A stretch of DNA of 64,000 bases from Microbacterium sp. UFMG61 (GCF_015354505.1 NZ_JACAFP010000001.1:90117-154116); one strand, 5' to 3'. Counted from the first letter of the stretch, positions 25,140-34,098 are shown. Translations and numbers: made by a program. Notes: generated by a model not told the origin, from the letters alone.

Positions 25140-27422
25140 ATGCCCGCGACGTCGACCCTGCGGACTCTCACCCTGCGCGACGATCGGCCGCCCCTCATCG
25201 AGCCGGCAATGAGCAACACCGAAGACGCGCACGAGCGGCTGCGTCTCACGAGCCGATGGATCGAGATCGACGGCACGCCCACGGTGCCCGTCACCGGCGA
25301 ACTGCATTTCAGTCGCATCCCGCGCAGGCGGTGGGAGGAGGAGCTGCGGCTGCTCGTGTCATCCGGTCTCACCTCGGTGTCGACGTACGTCTTCTGGATC
25401 CATCACGAGCGAGAGCGCGGACACGTGCGGTTCGACGGCGCTCTCGACCTTGCGGCTTTCCTCGAGACGGCCGAGCGGGTGGGCATCGACGTGATCCTGC
25501 GGATCGGGCCCTGGTGCCACGGTGAGGTGCGCGGCGGTGGGCATCCCGATTGGGTGGTCGCCGCTCTCGGCGACCGTGCGCGCACGAACGATGCGGAGTA
25601 TCTGGGGCTGGTCCGCGGCTGGTTCGGCAGCATCGCCGATCAGGTGCGCACCTTCTGCGGTCCAGACCGCCCGATCGTCGGCATCCAGCTCGAGAACGAG
25701 CTCCACGATCAGCCCGATCACATCGCGACGCTCAAGGCCATCGCCCGCGACGTCGGACTCACCGCTCCGCTGTGGACGGCGACCGGCTGGGGCGGCGCGA
25801 TCCTGCCCCCGCACGACGTGTTCCCCCTGTACAGCGGGTACGCCGACGGCTTCTGGGCAGGCCAGGGATCCACGTGGGACGACAGCTTCCGCGACCACTT
25901 CCGCTTCACGCACGTGTGGGACGACCCGGGGGTGGGCGGCGACTTCCGCGACGCGGATGCCGAGATCGTCGTCCGGCCGGTCGACCCGGAGTTCCCGCCG
26001 TCGACCTGCGAACTGGGTGGCGGGATGGCGACCGCCTATCACCGACGCCCGATCGCCCGCGGTCGGGACATCGCGGCCCTCGCCAACGTGAAGATCGGCA
26101 ACGGTTCGGCCTGGCAGGGGTTCTACATGTACGCGGGAGGGGTGAATCCCGAGGACGGGCTGCAGGAGAGCCTGGCCACCGGGTATCCGAACGACCTGCC
26201 CCGCTTCGACTACGACTTCCAGGCCGCATTCGGCGCGACCGGACGGCCGGGCCCGAGCCTGGGCGTGCTGCGCGATCACAACGCGTTCCTCGCCGCGTTC
26301 GGGCCCTTCCTCGCCGACACGTTCAGCTCTCTTCCCGATGGCGCGCCGGTCGAGGTGCACGATCTCGACACGCTCCGGTGGGCGGTGCGCGGTGATGGAG
26401 CGAGCGGGTTCCTCTTCGTGAACACGCATCAGCCCCACGAGCCGCTCTCGGGCTCGACCGACGTGCAGTTCCAGATTTCGCTTTCCGGCGGCGATCTGGT
26501 CGTCCCCGACCGCCCCATCGACATCCCGAGCGGAGTGATCGGGCGGTGGCCGCTGCGGCTTGACCTCGCCGGGGTGCGGCTCGAGTGGGCGACGGCATCC
26601 GTGTCGGGCCTCGTGGAGGGTGCGAGCGGGGAGCCGCCGACTCTCGTGCTGCGTGCGCATGACGGAGTCGCAGCGCGCCTGCAGCTCGGTGCAGGCGCGC
26701 GCGCTCTGCTCGGCGGCGTCGCGACGGATGCCGAAGCGCCGCTCGACCTGGTGCCGGGCGATGTCCTCTTGGTCGACGATGCGCTGCGCATTCTGGTCGT
26801 CGATGAGCGGCAGGCGGAGCGCCTCTGGTACCTCGGCCACGACCTGATCGATTCGACGGATGCCGTGTGGCGGGAGCCGGGCGGCATCGTCGTGCGCGCG
26901 GAGAACGAGCCCGCGAGCCTGGTGTGGCGTGACGGGCGCTTCGTGTCGCTCGAGCTGCGCACCGACGCGCAGGCCGGATCGACTCGGCTGGTGCTCGACG
27001 AGGCGCGGCCCGCCGGTGAGCCGCCTGCACGGTACGGCGAGTCGATGGGGCGTTCGGCCGCGCCGGACGCCGCGCAGTTCGACGAGGTCGCCGGTGTCTG
27101 GCGGGTCCTGCTGCCGACACCGCAGGATCGTGCGGACGGTGACCTCGTCGAGCTCGTGATCGAGTGGGAGGGCGACGTGGCTCAGCTCCGTGCCGACGGC
27201 GTCGTCATCCACGACCGCTTCTGGGACGGTCGGGACTGGCGCATCGACATCACCGAGCTCTCTTCCGCCGTCGACCTCACCCTGCACGTCGCGCCGATCG
27301 CCACGCACAGCGTGATCGACCTCGATGAGTCCGTGCGAGCGAGGGTCGATGAGGCGGGCCGCCTCGGTTCCGTCATCCGCGTCGCCCATGTCGTGTCGTC
27401 GCGGTGGACCGCGGCGCTGTGA
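25140..27422 (+). CDS. GH35 beta-galactosidase
   Basis: A 760-residue glycosidase. The TIM barrel starts with GTPTVPVTGELHFSRIPRRRWEEELRLLVSSGL, has ILRIGPWCHGEVRGGGHPDW, the acid/base E187 in GIQLENEL and the nucleophile E291 in CELGGGM. C-terminal beta domains follow from about residue 400. These enzymes remove terminal beta-galactose. No signal peptide is seen, so it acts inside the cell. ATG at 25140 follows AAGGAG. It is separate from the main carbohydrate operon, 18 kb away from the transporter, but could finish the same galactose-rich substrates. Confidence 0.9.
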   Translation: MPATSTLRTLTLRDDRPPLIEPAMSNTEDAHERLRLTSRWIEIDGTPTVPVTGELHFSRIPRRRWEEELRLLVSSGLTSVSTYVFWIHHERERGHVRFDGALDLAAFLETAERVGIDVILRIGPWCHGEVRGGGHPDWVVAALGDRARTNDAEYLGLVRGWFGSIADQVRTFCGPDRPIVGIQLENELHDQPDHIATLKAIARDVGLTAPLWTATGWGGAILPPHDVFPLYSGYADGFWAGQGSTWDDSFRDHFRFTHVWDDPGVGGDFRDADAEIVVRPVDPEFPPSTCELGGGMATAYHRRPIARGRDIAALANVKIGNGSAWQGFYMYAGGVNPEDGLQESLATGYPNDLPRFDYDFQAAFGATGRPGPSLGVLRDHNAFLAAFGPFLADTFSSLPDGAPVEVHDLDTLRWAVRGDGASGFLFVNTHQPHEPLSGSTDVQFQISLSGGDLVVPDRPIDIPSGVIGRWPLRLDLAGVRLEWATASVSGLVEGASGEPPTLVLRAHDGVAARLQLGAGARALLGGVATDAEAPLDLVPGDVLLVDDALRILVVDERQAERLWYLGHDLIDSTDAVWREPGGIVVRAENEPASLVWRDGRFVSLELRTDAQAGSTRLVLDEARPAGEPPARYGESMGRSAAPDAAQFDEVAGVWRVLLPTPQDRADGDLVELVIEWEGDVAQLRADGVVIHDRFWDGRDWRIDITELSSAVDLTLHVAPIATHSVIDLDESVRARVDEAGRLGSVIRVAHVVSSRWTAAL

Positions 27423-27490
27423 CTGCCGCAGGTCGAACCGCCGGATGAGGGGCGTTGCCGTCACCGGCGGCCGGCTGTGAGACTGAGGCG

Positions 27491-28306
27491 ATGACAGACG
27501 GTCTCGAGTTCCCTCGCCATGTCTTCGATGCGCTCGGCGCGGATCCCATCGCCTGGGAGGACCGCATCGGGGGCGCGATCCGCGTGGTCGAGAAGCGCCC
27601 GGAGGGCGGACCGATCACGGTGATGACCTCGGGAGCGTCGCTGATGCCCACAGACTCGGGCGAGCGGGTCGAGCTGGCGGTCGAGGTGCTCGACGGCCAG
27701 CAGGGCGCGGCCCGTATCGCGCTCGGCATCGTGTGCGACGACATGCACGCGAACCGGCGGGTGCCCCCGGTCGGCGCACCGTGGCGCAACTCCGAGCCGT
27801 TCCTCACCGGGACCCGCATCTCGGCGATCGTGGTCACGCCGTCTCGCTGGGGAAGCTCGTTCGACGAGGTGCGCGCCGACGACGGCGCGGTGATCGGTCA
27901 CGTGCGTACGCTGCGTCTGCTCACGGATGCCGAAGCCGGGTTCGTGTCGGCGCAGGGGTGGGAGGCGCTGGTCGCCGCCGCCGGGTCTGTGGACGCCCTG
28001 CTCGACGTCACCCGCGACGATGCAGTCTCCTCGTCGGGGCTGGCGGGCAACGCGCCGGTCTTCCTCTCGAAGCTGCACGCAGAGCATCCGCCGCGCTGGA
28101 TCACCTTCACCGGGCGCGACCTGCAGTCGGTCACCGGGCTCGAATCGGAGGCGTACATGAACGACTCCGCGAACCATGAGGTGTGGTCGGTCGACTCGTT
28201 CATCGCCCGGTTCCCGTGGGTCGCCGAGTTCGTCCGTCAGGCGCGGGCAGGCCAGACCGGGCGATTCACCGATGCGTCCGGCGCCTATGTGATCGAAGAC
28301 GCCTGA
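27491..28306 (+). CDS. SUFU-like domain protein
   Basis: A 271-residue cytoplasmic protein. The segment GPITVMTSGASLMPTDSGERVELAVEVLDG resembles the suppressor-of-fused (SUFU) domain of bacterial proteins, which often begin with a similar VTSGMS...RAEL pattern. The bacterial role is unknown, though some members serve as immunity proteins or stress-associated factors. The rest of the protein gives no catalytic motif. It ends five bases before the convergent SDR gene. Family assignment is tentative. Confidence 0.5.
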   Translation: MTDGLEFPRHVFDALGADPIAWEDRIGGAIRVVEKRPEGGPITVMTSGASLMPTDSGERVELAVEVLDGQQGAARIALGIVCDDMHANRRVPPVGAPWRNSEPFLTGTRISAIVVTPSRWGSSFDEVRADDGAVIGHVRTLRLLTDAEAGFVSAQGWEALVAAAGSVDALLDVTRDDAVSSSGLAGNAPVFLSKLHAEHPPRWITFTGRDLQSVTGLESEAYMNDSANHEVWSVDSFIARFPWVAEFVRQARAGQTGRFTDASGAYVIEDA

Positions 28307-28310
28307 GCGC

Positions 28311-29213
28311 TCAGACCGCGAAGCGCACTCCGGTGAGCTCCTCGGCCACCGACCACAGCTCGGCGCCGACGTCGCGCGACCGCACCTGCTCGCTCGCGCG
28401 CACCCGCGTCGGCGCGCCCCGGAACTCCAGCAGTCCGCCCGGCCCCCAGTAGTCGCCGCCCGTGGCGTCGGCCCCGACAGTCGCATGCACGATCGGCGCG
28501 GCTCCGGCATCCTTGCCCTGCACGAGCGGGCGGCTGAGCGCGGCGAGGGCGCGCGTCACCGACGAGACATCGGCGAGTCCATCGCGGTGCGGGGTGAGCG
28601 GATCGACCGCGTAGCCCGGATGCGCGCAGAGCGCGGAGCGCGCGGTGCCCCGCCACCGACGGTCGAGCTCGAAGGTGAGAGCCATGAGCGCGGCTTTCGA
28701 CCGGCCGTACTGACGCAGCGATGCTCCGGTCCAGGGCTGTGCCAGCGTCGGGGGATCGATCTGCGCGAAGCGGTGCGCCAGCGAGCCGACCGCCACGACC
28801 CTGGCGTCGTCGGCGAGCACGCCTCCGAGCTGAGCGAGCAGCGCGAAGTGGCCGAGCGCGTTGGTGCCGACCATCAGGTCGAGCCCGTCGACGGTGCGCG
28901 TGGCGCGGTCGGCCGCCTTGACGCCGGCGTTGCAGATCACGGCGTCCACGCGTTCGTGCAGCGCAGAGGCCGCAGCGGCGATGCTCGCGAGAGACCCGAG
29001 ATCGACCTGCACGACGCTGAGATCGGCGTCCGGCACGTGGGCGCGGATCGCGGAGACCGCGACCTCGGCCCGCTCGACCGACCGGCATCCGAGCAGCACG
29101 CGGGCGCCGCGTGCGGCGAGGATCTCGGCGCACCAGTATCCGATGCCCGCGTTCGCGCCGGTCACGAGGATCGTGCGTCCGTCGAGGCGGGGGAGAGCGG
29201 TCGAGGAGAGCAT
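28311..29213 (-). CDS. Short-chain dehydrogenase/reductase
   Basis: A 300-residue SDR oxidoreductase with a cofactor motif TGANAGIG near residue 20, CNAG after strand four and the catalytic YGRSK. A serine in VGSLAHR precedes it. The length and C-terminal tail fit the WW-oxidoreductase/retinol-dehydrogenase-like group, which reduces or oxidises hydroxyls with NAD(P)H. ATG at 29213 is preceded by TTGGAGGAC; a TTG nine bases upstream is less likely. Substrate unknown. Confidence 0.88.
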   Translation of the reverse strand: MLSSTALPRLDGRTILVTGANAGIGYWCAEILAARGARVLLGCRSVERAEVAVSAIRAHVPDADLSVVQVDLGSLASIAAAASALHERVDAVICNAGVKAADRATRTVDGLDLMVGTNALGHFALLAQLGGVLADDARVVAVGSLAHRFAQIDPPTLAQPWTGASLRQYGRSKAALMALTFELDRRWRGTARSALCAHPGYAVDPLTPHRDGLADVSSVTRALAALSRPLVQGKDAGAAPIVHATVGADATGGDYWGPGGLLEFRGAPTRVRASEQVRSRDVGAELWSVAEELTGVRFAV

Positions 29214-29237
29214 GTCCTCCAACCTAGGCGCTGGGCC

Positions 29238-29810
29238 TCAGACCGCGACGCCCACGCGGTCGGCCGTGCGGATCACGGTTGCGAACCCTCGCGCGGCGAG
29301 GATGCTCTCGGTGCGGCGCAGGATGTCGTCGCCCGAGACCGCCGACAGGGCACCGCTCGCCTCGATCGCGGAGGTCGTCGTCGCATCGGTGACGAACTCG
29401 ACGGCGAAGCCCAGATCGCTCGCCATGCGGGCGGTCGTCTCGCAGCACTGTTCGGTGCGGATGCCGCAGATGACCACCGTCTCGACATCGAGGTCGCGCA
29501 GACGACGTTCCAGATCGGTCGAGGTGAAGGCGTTCACCGTGGTCTTGGTCACGGCGATCTCGTCGTCATGAGGATGGAGCTCGGCGAACACTCGCACGAA
29601 GCCGAGCTCGGGGTCGAACACCCCACCGGTGCCGGGCTCGGAATGGGTGACCCATGCCACCGGATCGCCGGCCCGCCGTGCGTGCTCGACCAGGCGTGCG
29701 ATGTTGTCGACGGCATCCGGGTTGGCGGTGGCGGCCCACTCGTCGGGCCGCTGACGGAAAGACTCCTGCGCGTCGATGACCAGCAGGGCGGTGGCGGAAG
29801 CAGTGTTCAT
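29238..29810 (-). CDS. Isochorismatase-like cysteine hydrolase
   Basis: A 190-residue enzyme of the isochorismatase/nicotinamidase fold. The catalytic triad is D13 in LLVIDAQESF, K89 in AVTKTTVNAF and a cysteine at 122-123 in CGIRTEQCCET, with the usual cis-peptide GIRTEQC. It hydrolyses an amide or vinyl ether; targets in this family include nicotinamide, isochorismate and ureas. ATG at 29810 is chosen with GAGG upstream. It is upstream of the SDR gene on the same strand (24 bases), so the two may form an operon. Confidence 0.87.
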   Translation of the reverse strand: MNTASATALLVIDAQESFRQRPDEWAATANPDAVDNIARLVEHARRAGDPVAWVTHSEPGTGGVFDPELGFVRVFAELHPHDDEIAVTKTTVNAFTSTDLERRLRDLDVETVVICGIRTEQCCETTARMASDLGFAVEFVTDATTTSAIEASGALSAVSGDDILRRTESILAARGFATVIRTADRVGVAV

Positions 29811-30022
29811 CCGTTCATCCTCGTGCCGAACGGGCAGGCGGGACAGAGCCACGGCGGTCATGATGCGCACGTTCTCCGCCATGTCGAGACAGCGTCGAAA
29901 AAGATTCCGACGAATCTGTGACGAATCCGCACCCCCGTGCGTCCTATCTGTGAGCGACCGAAACGCTCCCGGTGAGGCCACCAGGTCTCGCAGCCGGACA
30001 CACGTGAGACGAAGGATTTGTC

Positions 30023-30547
30023 ATGGCAACTCAGGATCAGAACACCGCCGCCACTCCCGCAGAGAAGGAGCTGGCTCCGACCCCCGCAGCGCCCAAGGCG
30101 CAGAGCTCCACGTCTCGCGTGGACCGCTCGTCGTCGTTCTCGTCGTCGCGGATCCCCGCCGACGCGGATGCCGCGGGCAAGACGGTCATCGCCGACGGCG
30201 TGGTCGCCAAGGTCGCAGGCATCGCCGCCCGTGAGGTCGCCGGAGTCTTCGCACTCGGCGGCGGCGGAGCACGTGCCTTCGGCGCGATCCGCGACGTGAT
30301 CAACGCCACCGACCTCGCGCAGGGCGTCAAGGTCGAGGTCGGCGAGACCCAGGCCGCTGCCGACATCACGATCGTCGTCGAGTACCCGGCTCCGATCCAG
30401 GAGGTCGCGAACAACGTGCGCGCCGCCGTCGCCGGAGCCATCACCCGCCTGGTCGGTCTCGAGGTCGTCGAGGTCAACGTCGAGGTCAACGACGTGCACG
30501 TCCCCGGTGACGACACGACTGAGAACGAGGAGTCGCGAGTCTCATGA
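30023..30547 (+). CDS. Asp23/Gls24 family envelope stress protein
   Basis: The 174-residue protein has a low-complexity, serine-rich N-terminal 45 residues and then an Asp23/Gls24 domain: TVIADGVVAKVAGIAAREVAGVFALG, later VEVGETQAAADITIVVEYPAPIQEVANNVRAAVAGAITRLVGLEVVEVNVEV. In Gram-positive bacteria Asp23 sits on the membrane via AmaP and responds to cell-wall or alkaline stress. It leads a six-gene operon with overlapping stops and starts, all encoding related or membrane partners. A plausible AAGGA site lies before the ATG. Confidence 0.9.
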   Translation: MATQDQNTAATPAEKELAPTPAAPKAQSSTSRVDRSSSFSSSRIPADADAAGKTVIADGVVAKVAGIAAREVAGVFALGGGGARAFGAIRDVINATDLAQGVKVEVGETQAAADITIVVEYPAPIQEVANNVRAAVAGAITRLVGLEVVEVNVEVNDVHVPGDDTTENEESRVS

Positions 30548-30732
30548 CACCCACCACGACCGGCGCGCTGATCGGCGCGCTCCTGGCCCTGGCGGCACTG
30601 ATGTTCGGATTCTGGGGATTCCTCCTCATGGCTCTGTTCGCCGGTGTCGGCGCGATCATCGGACGCATCATGTCCGGCAAGATCGACGTCCGCGGCCTCG
30701 CGGACGCCTTCACAGGGCGGCGCACCTCCTGA
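30544..30732 (+). CDS. Small DUF2273-like membrane protein
   Basis: A 62-residue protein with two hydrophobic segments (LIGALLALAALMFGFWGFLLMALFAGVGAIIG) followed by RIMSGKIDVRGLADAF and a basic tail. DUF2273 proteins of this size accompany Asp23 in Gram-positive operons and probably help anchor it. The ATGA overlap with the Asp23 gene and the TGATG overlap with the next gene show tight coupling. Confidence 0.78.
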   Translation: MTPTTTGALIGALLALAALMFGFWGFLLMALFAGVGAIIGRIMSGKIDVRGLADAFTGRRTS

Positions 30733-31127
30733 TGCGTGTCGACCAGCACATCGCCACCGGTGGCGGCCCCGTGGGGGTCGCCACCGGAGAGGCCACCGTC
30801 CCGGGTCGCGTCGACGTCAAGGAGCGCGTGTACCGCACGGTCACCGAGCAGGCGTCCGCGACCCTGATCGGCGTGCCACGCGGTGACGTGAAGGTCGATG
30901 TCGCCGAGCACCCCGGCGGGATCGCCATCCGCATCGCGACCCCGCTCCCCGTTCCCGATCTCGACGACACCGTCGCGATCTCCCAGAGCGTTCCCGTTCT
31001 CGAACGCGCCCGACAGCTGCAGGAGCAGCTGCAGCAGGATCTCTCGGGCGTCCTCGGTCGGAACGTCACCAGGATCACCCTCACCATCACCGGTGCCACC
31101 ATTCCCGAAAGGAGACGAGTGCGATGA
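30732..31127 (+). CDS. Asp23-operon partner protein
   Basis: A 131-residue soluble protein with sequence VPGRVDVKERVYRTVTEQASATLIGVPRGDVKVDVAEHPGGIAIRI followed by a helical stretch RARQLQEQLQQDLSGVLGR and ITLTITGA. The alternating pattern is that of a second, diverged Asp23-like domain, as commonly found in actinobacterial copies of this operon. The start is ATG at 30732, overlapping the upstream stop. No membrane segment. Exact function unknown; a heteromeric partner of Asp23 is likely. Confidence 0.65.
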   Translation: MRVDQHIATGGGPVGVATGEATVPGRVDVKERVYRTVTEQASATLIGVPRGDVKVDVAEHPGGIAIRIATPLPVPDLDDTVAISQSVPVLERARQLQEQLQQDLSGVLGRNVTRITLTITGATIPERRRVR

Positions 31128-31708
31128 CCACCCCGGTCCTGCGTCGTGTCGTACGGCGTGAAACGCATTCACCGCGCACCGTCGCGATGTTCGTCGCCGT
31201 CGTGCTCCTGATCCTCGCGCTCGCATACATCGGGCTGGAGATCGTGCTCAGTCTCGCCGCGCAGCCGGCGCTGCTGCTGGGTCCGGCCGCGGCGGGCGGA
31301 TGGCTGGTGGGACTTCCCACCGCGCAGCCTGCGGGCCTCGTGATCGCAGGCAGCGTCGTGCTCGCCCTGATCGGTCTGGTCTTCATCGTCCTGGCCATCA
31401 CGCCCGGGCGGCTCTCGAAGCACACGCTCGAGGCGGGTGATCGAGCGGTCGTCGTCGACAACGGCGTGATCGCCAGCGCGCTCGCCCAGCATGTGTCGGA
31501 GGAGACCGGTCTCGCTCGCGAGAACGTCACCGTCGGTGTCGGCCACCGCAGCGTCGACATCACCGTGCGCCCCGGCGCCGGCATCCCGTTGGAGGCGAGC
31601 GCCGTGAAGTCCGCCGCCGAGGCGCAGCTGCAGAACTACCGCTTGGGCACGGCCGTGCGCACCCGCGTGCGGATCGAGCGCCCCACCGAGACGGAGGACG
31701 AGCTGTGA
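31124..31708 (+). CDS. DUF6286 membrane protein
   Basis: A 194-residue protein with a basic N-terminus (RRVVRRETHSPRT), two membrane segments (about residues 20-45 and 65-92) and a C-terminal cytoplasmic domain VVVDNGVIASALAQHVSEETGLARENVTVGVGHRSVDITVRP. The last part resembles the Asp23-binding domains of AmaP-type proteins. The family name DUF6286 is from memory of actinobacterial operons with Asp23. ATGA and GTGA overlaps tie it to both neighbours. Confidence 0.68.
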   Translation: MTTPVLRRVVRRETHSPRTVAMFVAVVLLILALAYIGLEIVLSLAAQPALLLGPAAAGGWLVGLPTAQPAGLVIAGSVVLALIGLVFIVLAITPGRLSKHTLEAGDRAVVVDNGVIASALAQHVSEETGLARENVTVGVGHRSVDITVRPGAGIPLEASAVKSAAEAQLQNYRLGTAVRTRVRIERPTETEDEL

Positions 31709-32319
31709 ACAACACCAACCGTGCGCTGAACCGCACGCTGCTGCTCATCATCGGGCTGCTGTTCCTCGCGCTCGGAGCGCTCGGCGTCGCCATCATGAGC
31801 TGGCCGACGGCGGCCGACGTCTGGACGTCGGCGGGCGACGGCGCTCTCTCCTGGCTCGACCAGGCGATCGCGGCCACCGCGATCGCGGGAGGCGCTCTCT
31901 CATGGATCGGCATCGGCGCCGTGGCGGCCATCGTCGTCGTGATCGTGCTGCTGGTCGTCGCCCTCGTCAGCATCGCCGGTCGCCGCTCCAAGACGGCATT
32001 CCGTTCGAGCGGAGAGCAGAACCCGCTCGGACGCGTCACCGTCACCGAGTCGTTCGTGTCGGATGCCGTGAAGAACTCGCTCGCCACGCGCGACGAGATC
32101 CTCTCGGCCCAGGTCACCGCCAACGACATCCGGCGCCAGCCCGTGCTGCACGTGGCGGTCACTCCGCGGCAGAACACCGACCCGCGTGAGCTCGTCGATC
32201 TCGTCGATCGGCTGCTCACCAACCTCGCCACCCTGACCGGGCGCGAGACCGCGACCTACGTGTCGATCCACACCGGGCTTCGGGCGCGCCTCGCGCACGA
32301 CCAGCGACGTCTGTCGTGA
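31705..32319 (+). CDS. amaP: AmaP-like Asp23 membrane anchor
   Basis: A 204-residue protein with N-terminal membrane segment LLLIIGLLFLALGALGVAIM, a second one at about residues 60-90, and a cytoplasmic domain that starts RVTVTESFVSDAVKNSLATRDEILSAQVTAND. That is the topology of AmaP, the protein that anchors Asp23 to the membrane. The GTG start overlaps the upstream stop. The gene symbol is a functional guess by analogy to the staphylococcal system. Confidence 0.65.
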   Translation: MNNTNRALNRTLLLIIGLLFLALGALGVAIMSWPTAADVWTSAGDGALSWLDQAIAATAIAGGALSWIGIGAVAAIVVVIVLLVVALVSIAGRRSKTAFRSSGEQNPLGRVTVTESFVSDAVKNSLATRDEILSAQVTANDIRRQPVLHVAVTPRQNTDPRELVDLVDRLLTNLATLTGRETATYVSIHTGLRARLAHDQRRLS

Positions 32320-32339
32320 CCGGAAGACAGGAGAACACC

Positions 32340-32552
32340 ATGCGAAACAAGATCCTCATCATCGGAGCGATAGCGTTCGTCGCCTACATCCTGGGCAGCC
32401 GGTCGGCGACCGTGCAGGTGAACAAGGGCGAGTCGGTGCGACACCAGCTGGTGCGCATGTGGAACGACCCGAAGGCGAAGAAGGAACGGAAGAAAAAGGC
32501 CGAGAAGGCCGCCAAGGCGGCGGAGAAGGCACTCGACAGAGTGCGCCGCTGA
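32340..32552 (+). CDS. Small single-pass membrane protein
   Basis: The 70-residue product has one N-terminal membrane segment (ILIIGAIAFVAYILGSRS) and a very basic helical tail (KAKKERKKKAEKAAKAAEKALDRVRR). ATG at 32340 follows AGGAG, which decides against the GTG 24 bases earlier that overlaps the AmaP-like gene. It is the last gene of the Asp23 operon. The lysine-rich amphipathic tail could bind lipid or nucleic acid; no known function. Confidence 0.72.
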   Translation: MRNKILIIGAIAFVAYILGSRSATVQVNKGESVRHQLVRMWNDPKAKKERKKKAEKAAKAAEKALDRVRR

Positions 32553-32565
32553 CACCCTCCACGGA

Positions 32566-32622
32566 CTTATCGTCGGTCGCGAAGAGCAACGGCGATAAGA
32601 CTGCGGGAATCCTCCCGCAGTC
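32566..32622 (+). terminator. Two adjacent hairpins before csbD
   Basis: CTTATCG (32566-32572) pairs with CGATAAG (32593-32599). GACTGCGGGA (32599-32608) pairs perfectly with TCCCGCAGTC (32613-32622) around ATCC. Together they sit between the Asp23 operon and csbD. The second could end the operon or attenuate csbD transcription. Confidence 0.55.
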
Positions 32623-32651
32623 AACGATCACCCTCTCGAAAGGAGCTCCTC

Positions 32652-32825
32652 ATGGGACTCGATGACAAGATCAAGAACGCCGCTCAGGACATCGCCGGCA
32701 AGGCGAAGGAAGCGATCGGAAACGCGACCGACAACGACAAGCTCGCCGCCGAAGGCAAGGCCGATCAGGTCAAGGCCGACGCGAAGAAGGCGGGCGAGAA
32801 CGTCAAGGACGCGTTCAAGAAGTAA
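32652..32825 (+). CDS. CsbD family stress protein
   Basis: A 57-residue, lysine- and alanine-rich helical protein beginning GLDDKIKNAAQDIAGKAKEAIG, the CsbD signature. In Bacillus csbD belongs to the general stress regulon under sigma B; the molecular role is unknown. AAAGGAG lies eight bases before the ATG at 32652. It follows the Asp23 operon by 100 bases with hairpins between, so the two are likely part of one stress response but may have separate promoters. Confidence 0.9.
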   Translation: MGLDDKIKNAAQDIAGKAKEAIGNATDNDKLAAEGKADQVKADAKKAGENVKDAFKK

Positions 32826-32836
32826 GCCCCCCGGCG

Positions 32837-32874
32837 CGGGCGGGTGGAGGGCGATTCACACCTCCATCCGCCCG
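32837..32874 (+). terminator. Hairpin terminator after csbD
   Basis: CGGGCGGGTGGAGG (32837-32850) pairs with CCTCCATCCGCCCG (32861-32874), 13 of 14 positions Watson-Crick and one G-T, loop of 10 bases, followed by TTGTCGTGTG. It begins 11 bases after the csbD stop. Confidence 0.75.
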
Positions 32875-32905
32875 TTGTCGTGTGTGCCGACGATGACGTG
32901 AGACG

Positions 32906-33733
32906 ATGCCTCAGATGGACGCTGCTGCCGAGAGAGAGCTGCGCGAGCTTCGTGCTCGTGCCTACGGGCGCGACGCCGATATCGCGATGGATGCTGCGGC
33001 GGCCGGTCGGCTGCAGGAGCTCGAATCCGAGCGGAGCGCCCCGGCGGGCCCTGCGGACCTGAGGGCTTCGCAGGCACCGGCACCGGCGACGACAGCGTCG
33101 GCGGAGCAGGAGCCGGAGGACACCGACGACCTGCTCGCGATCGAGAAGTCCGCGAACGACGATGCCACGCCGCAGTATGCCGACACCGAAACGGCCCGCC
33201 GGGATGAGCGGCGCATCCGCCGCCGCGCGACGTGGTGGGCGGCATCCGTCGTCGCATCCGCCGCCGTGGCCGCGGTCGTGACCTTCACGCTCTCGTCCAC
33301 CGTGCCCGTGTCCGCGTCGTCGGGAGCGCCGCAGATCGAGACGCTCCAGCTCGAACCGGCATCCGACCGCATCCCGCAGGAATGGTTCGGCGTCCAGGAC
33401 GACACGATCGGGGCCGACTTCCTCGGGTTCACGGTCTTCACCATCCCCGGCTGGTCCGGGCAAGACGACTCCGGCTCGACGGGGCCGAACTGCATAGCGG
33501 TCGTGGAGACCGCTCAGATCCCGCCTGTCGACGACTTCGACCAGTACGACTGGACCTACGGCGGCGACTTCTACTCCGGATGCGGCATCGGCGTCTTCCC
33601 CGCCACGGTCGAGGTGCCGATCCGAGGCGGCGCTCCCGACGAGATGCTCGGGCGGTACCCCGCGGCCGAGGCGCTGCAGTTCGTGCTCGACGGCGACCGG
33701 GTCGGGGTCTTCCTCGATGAAGGCTCCGACTGA
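32906..33733 (+). CDS. Membrane-anchored hypothetical protein
   Basis: A 275-residue protein with an N-terminal cytoplasmic part of about 110 residues that is charged and rich in A, E and P, a basic stretch RRDERRIRRRATWW, one membrane segment (AASVVASAAVAAVVTFTL) and a C-terminal outside domain with DDTIGADFLGFTVFTIPGW and two cysteines (GPNCIAVV, SGCGIGVF) able to pair. No family recognised. The start may be ATG 32906 or the ATG three codons later. Confidence 0.7.
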   Translation: MPQMDAAAERELRELRARAYGRDADIAMDAAAAGRLQELESERSAPAGPADLRASQAPAPATTASAEQEPEDTDDLLAIEKSANDDATPQYADTETARRDERRIRRRATWWAASVVASAAVAAVVTFTLSSTVPVSASSGAPQIETLQLEPASDRIPQEWFGVQDDTIGADFLGFTVFTIPGWSGQDDSGSTGPNCIAVVETAQIPPVDDFDQYDWTYGGDFYSGCGIGVFPATVEVPIRGGAPDEMLGRYPAAEALQFVLDGDRVGVFLDEGSD

Positions 33734-33810
33734 CCCCCGGGGTGCATGCGCACGACGGAGCGAAGAGCAACCCCGTTCCCTCTGGTGCGTTCCGCGACGA
33801 GCCTCGCGGG

Positions 33811-34098
33811 ATGGGAACCCTTGAGTACAACAGCTCGCATCCGGCGATCGAAGTGGATGACCTCACCCTCGCGCATCTGAAGATCGTCATCGGCACGAAG
33901 CTGCGCCGGCAGGAGAGCTTCATGATGACGTGGTCTCCCGGCGGCGAGGGCCCGGCCCGTCTGAGCGCCTGGATCCACCCGAGCATCCCCCTCGTGATCG
34001 CGTTCGACGACGCGGCCCACGCTCCCATCGACGCGGCGCGCGTCACGAAGATGTTGGAGCACCTCAACGCTCACGGCGAGATCGTCGTCTCCAGCTGA
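33811..34098 (+). CDS. Small DUF7882-like protein
   Basis: A 95-residue soluble protein, MGTLEYNS...EVDDLTLAHLKIVIGTKLRRQESFMMTWSPG...LSAWIHPSIPLVIAFDD. Proteins with this pattern, about 95 residues and starting MGTL(T/E)Y, are common in Microbacteriaceae and I recall them as DUF7882. They have no known function; a regulatory or DNA-repair adaptor role has been guessed from neighbours. It is monocistronic here. Confidence 0.65.
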   Translation: MGTLEYNSSHPAIEVDDLTLAHLKIVIGTKLRRQESFMMTWSPGGEGPARLSAWIHPSIPLVIAFDDAAHAPIDAARVTKMLEHLNAHGEIVVSS

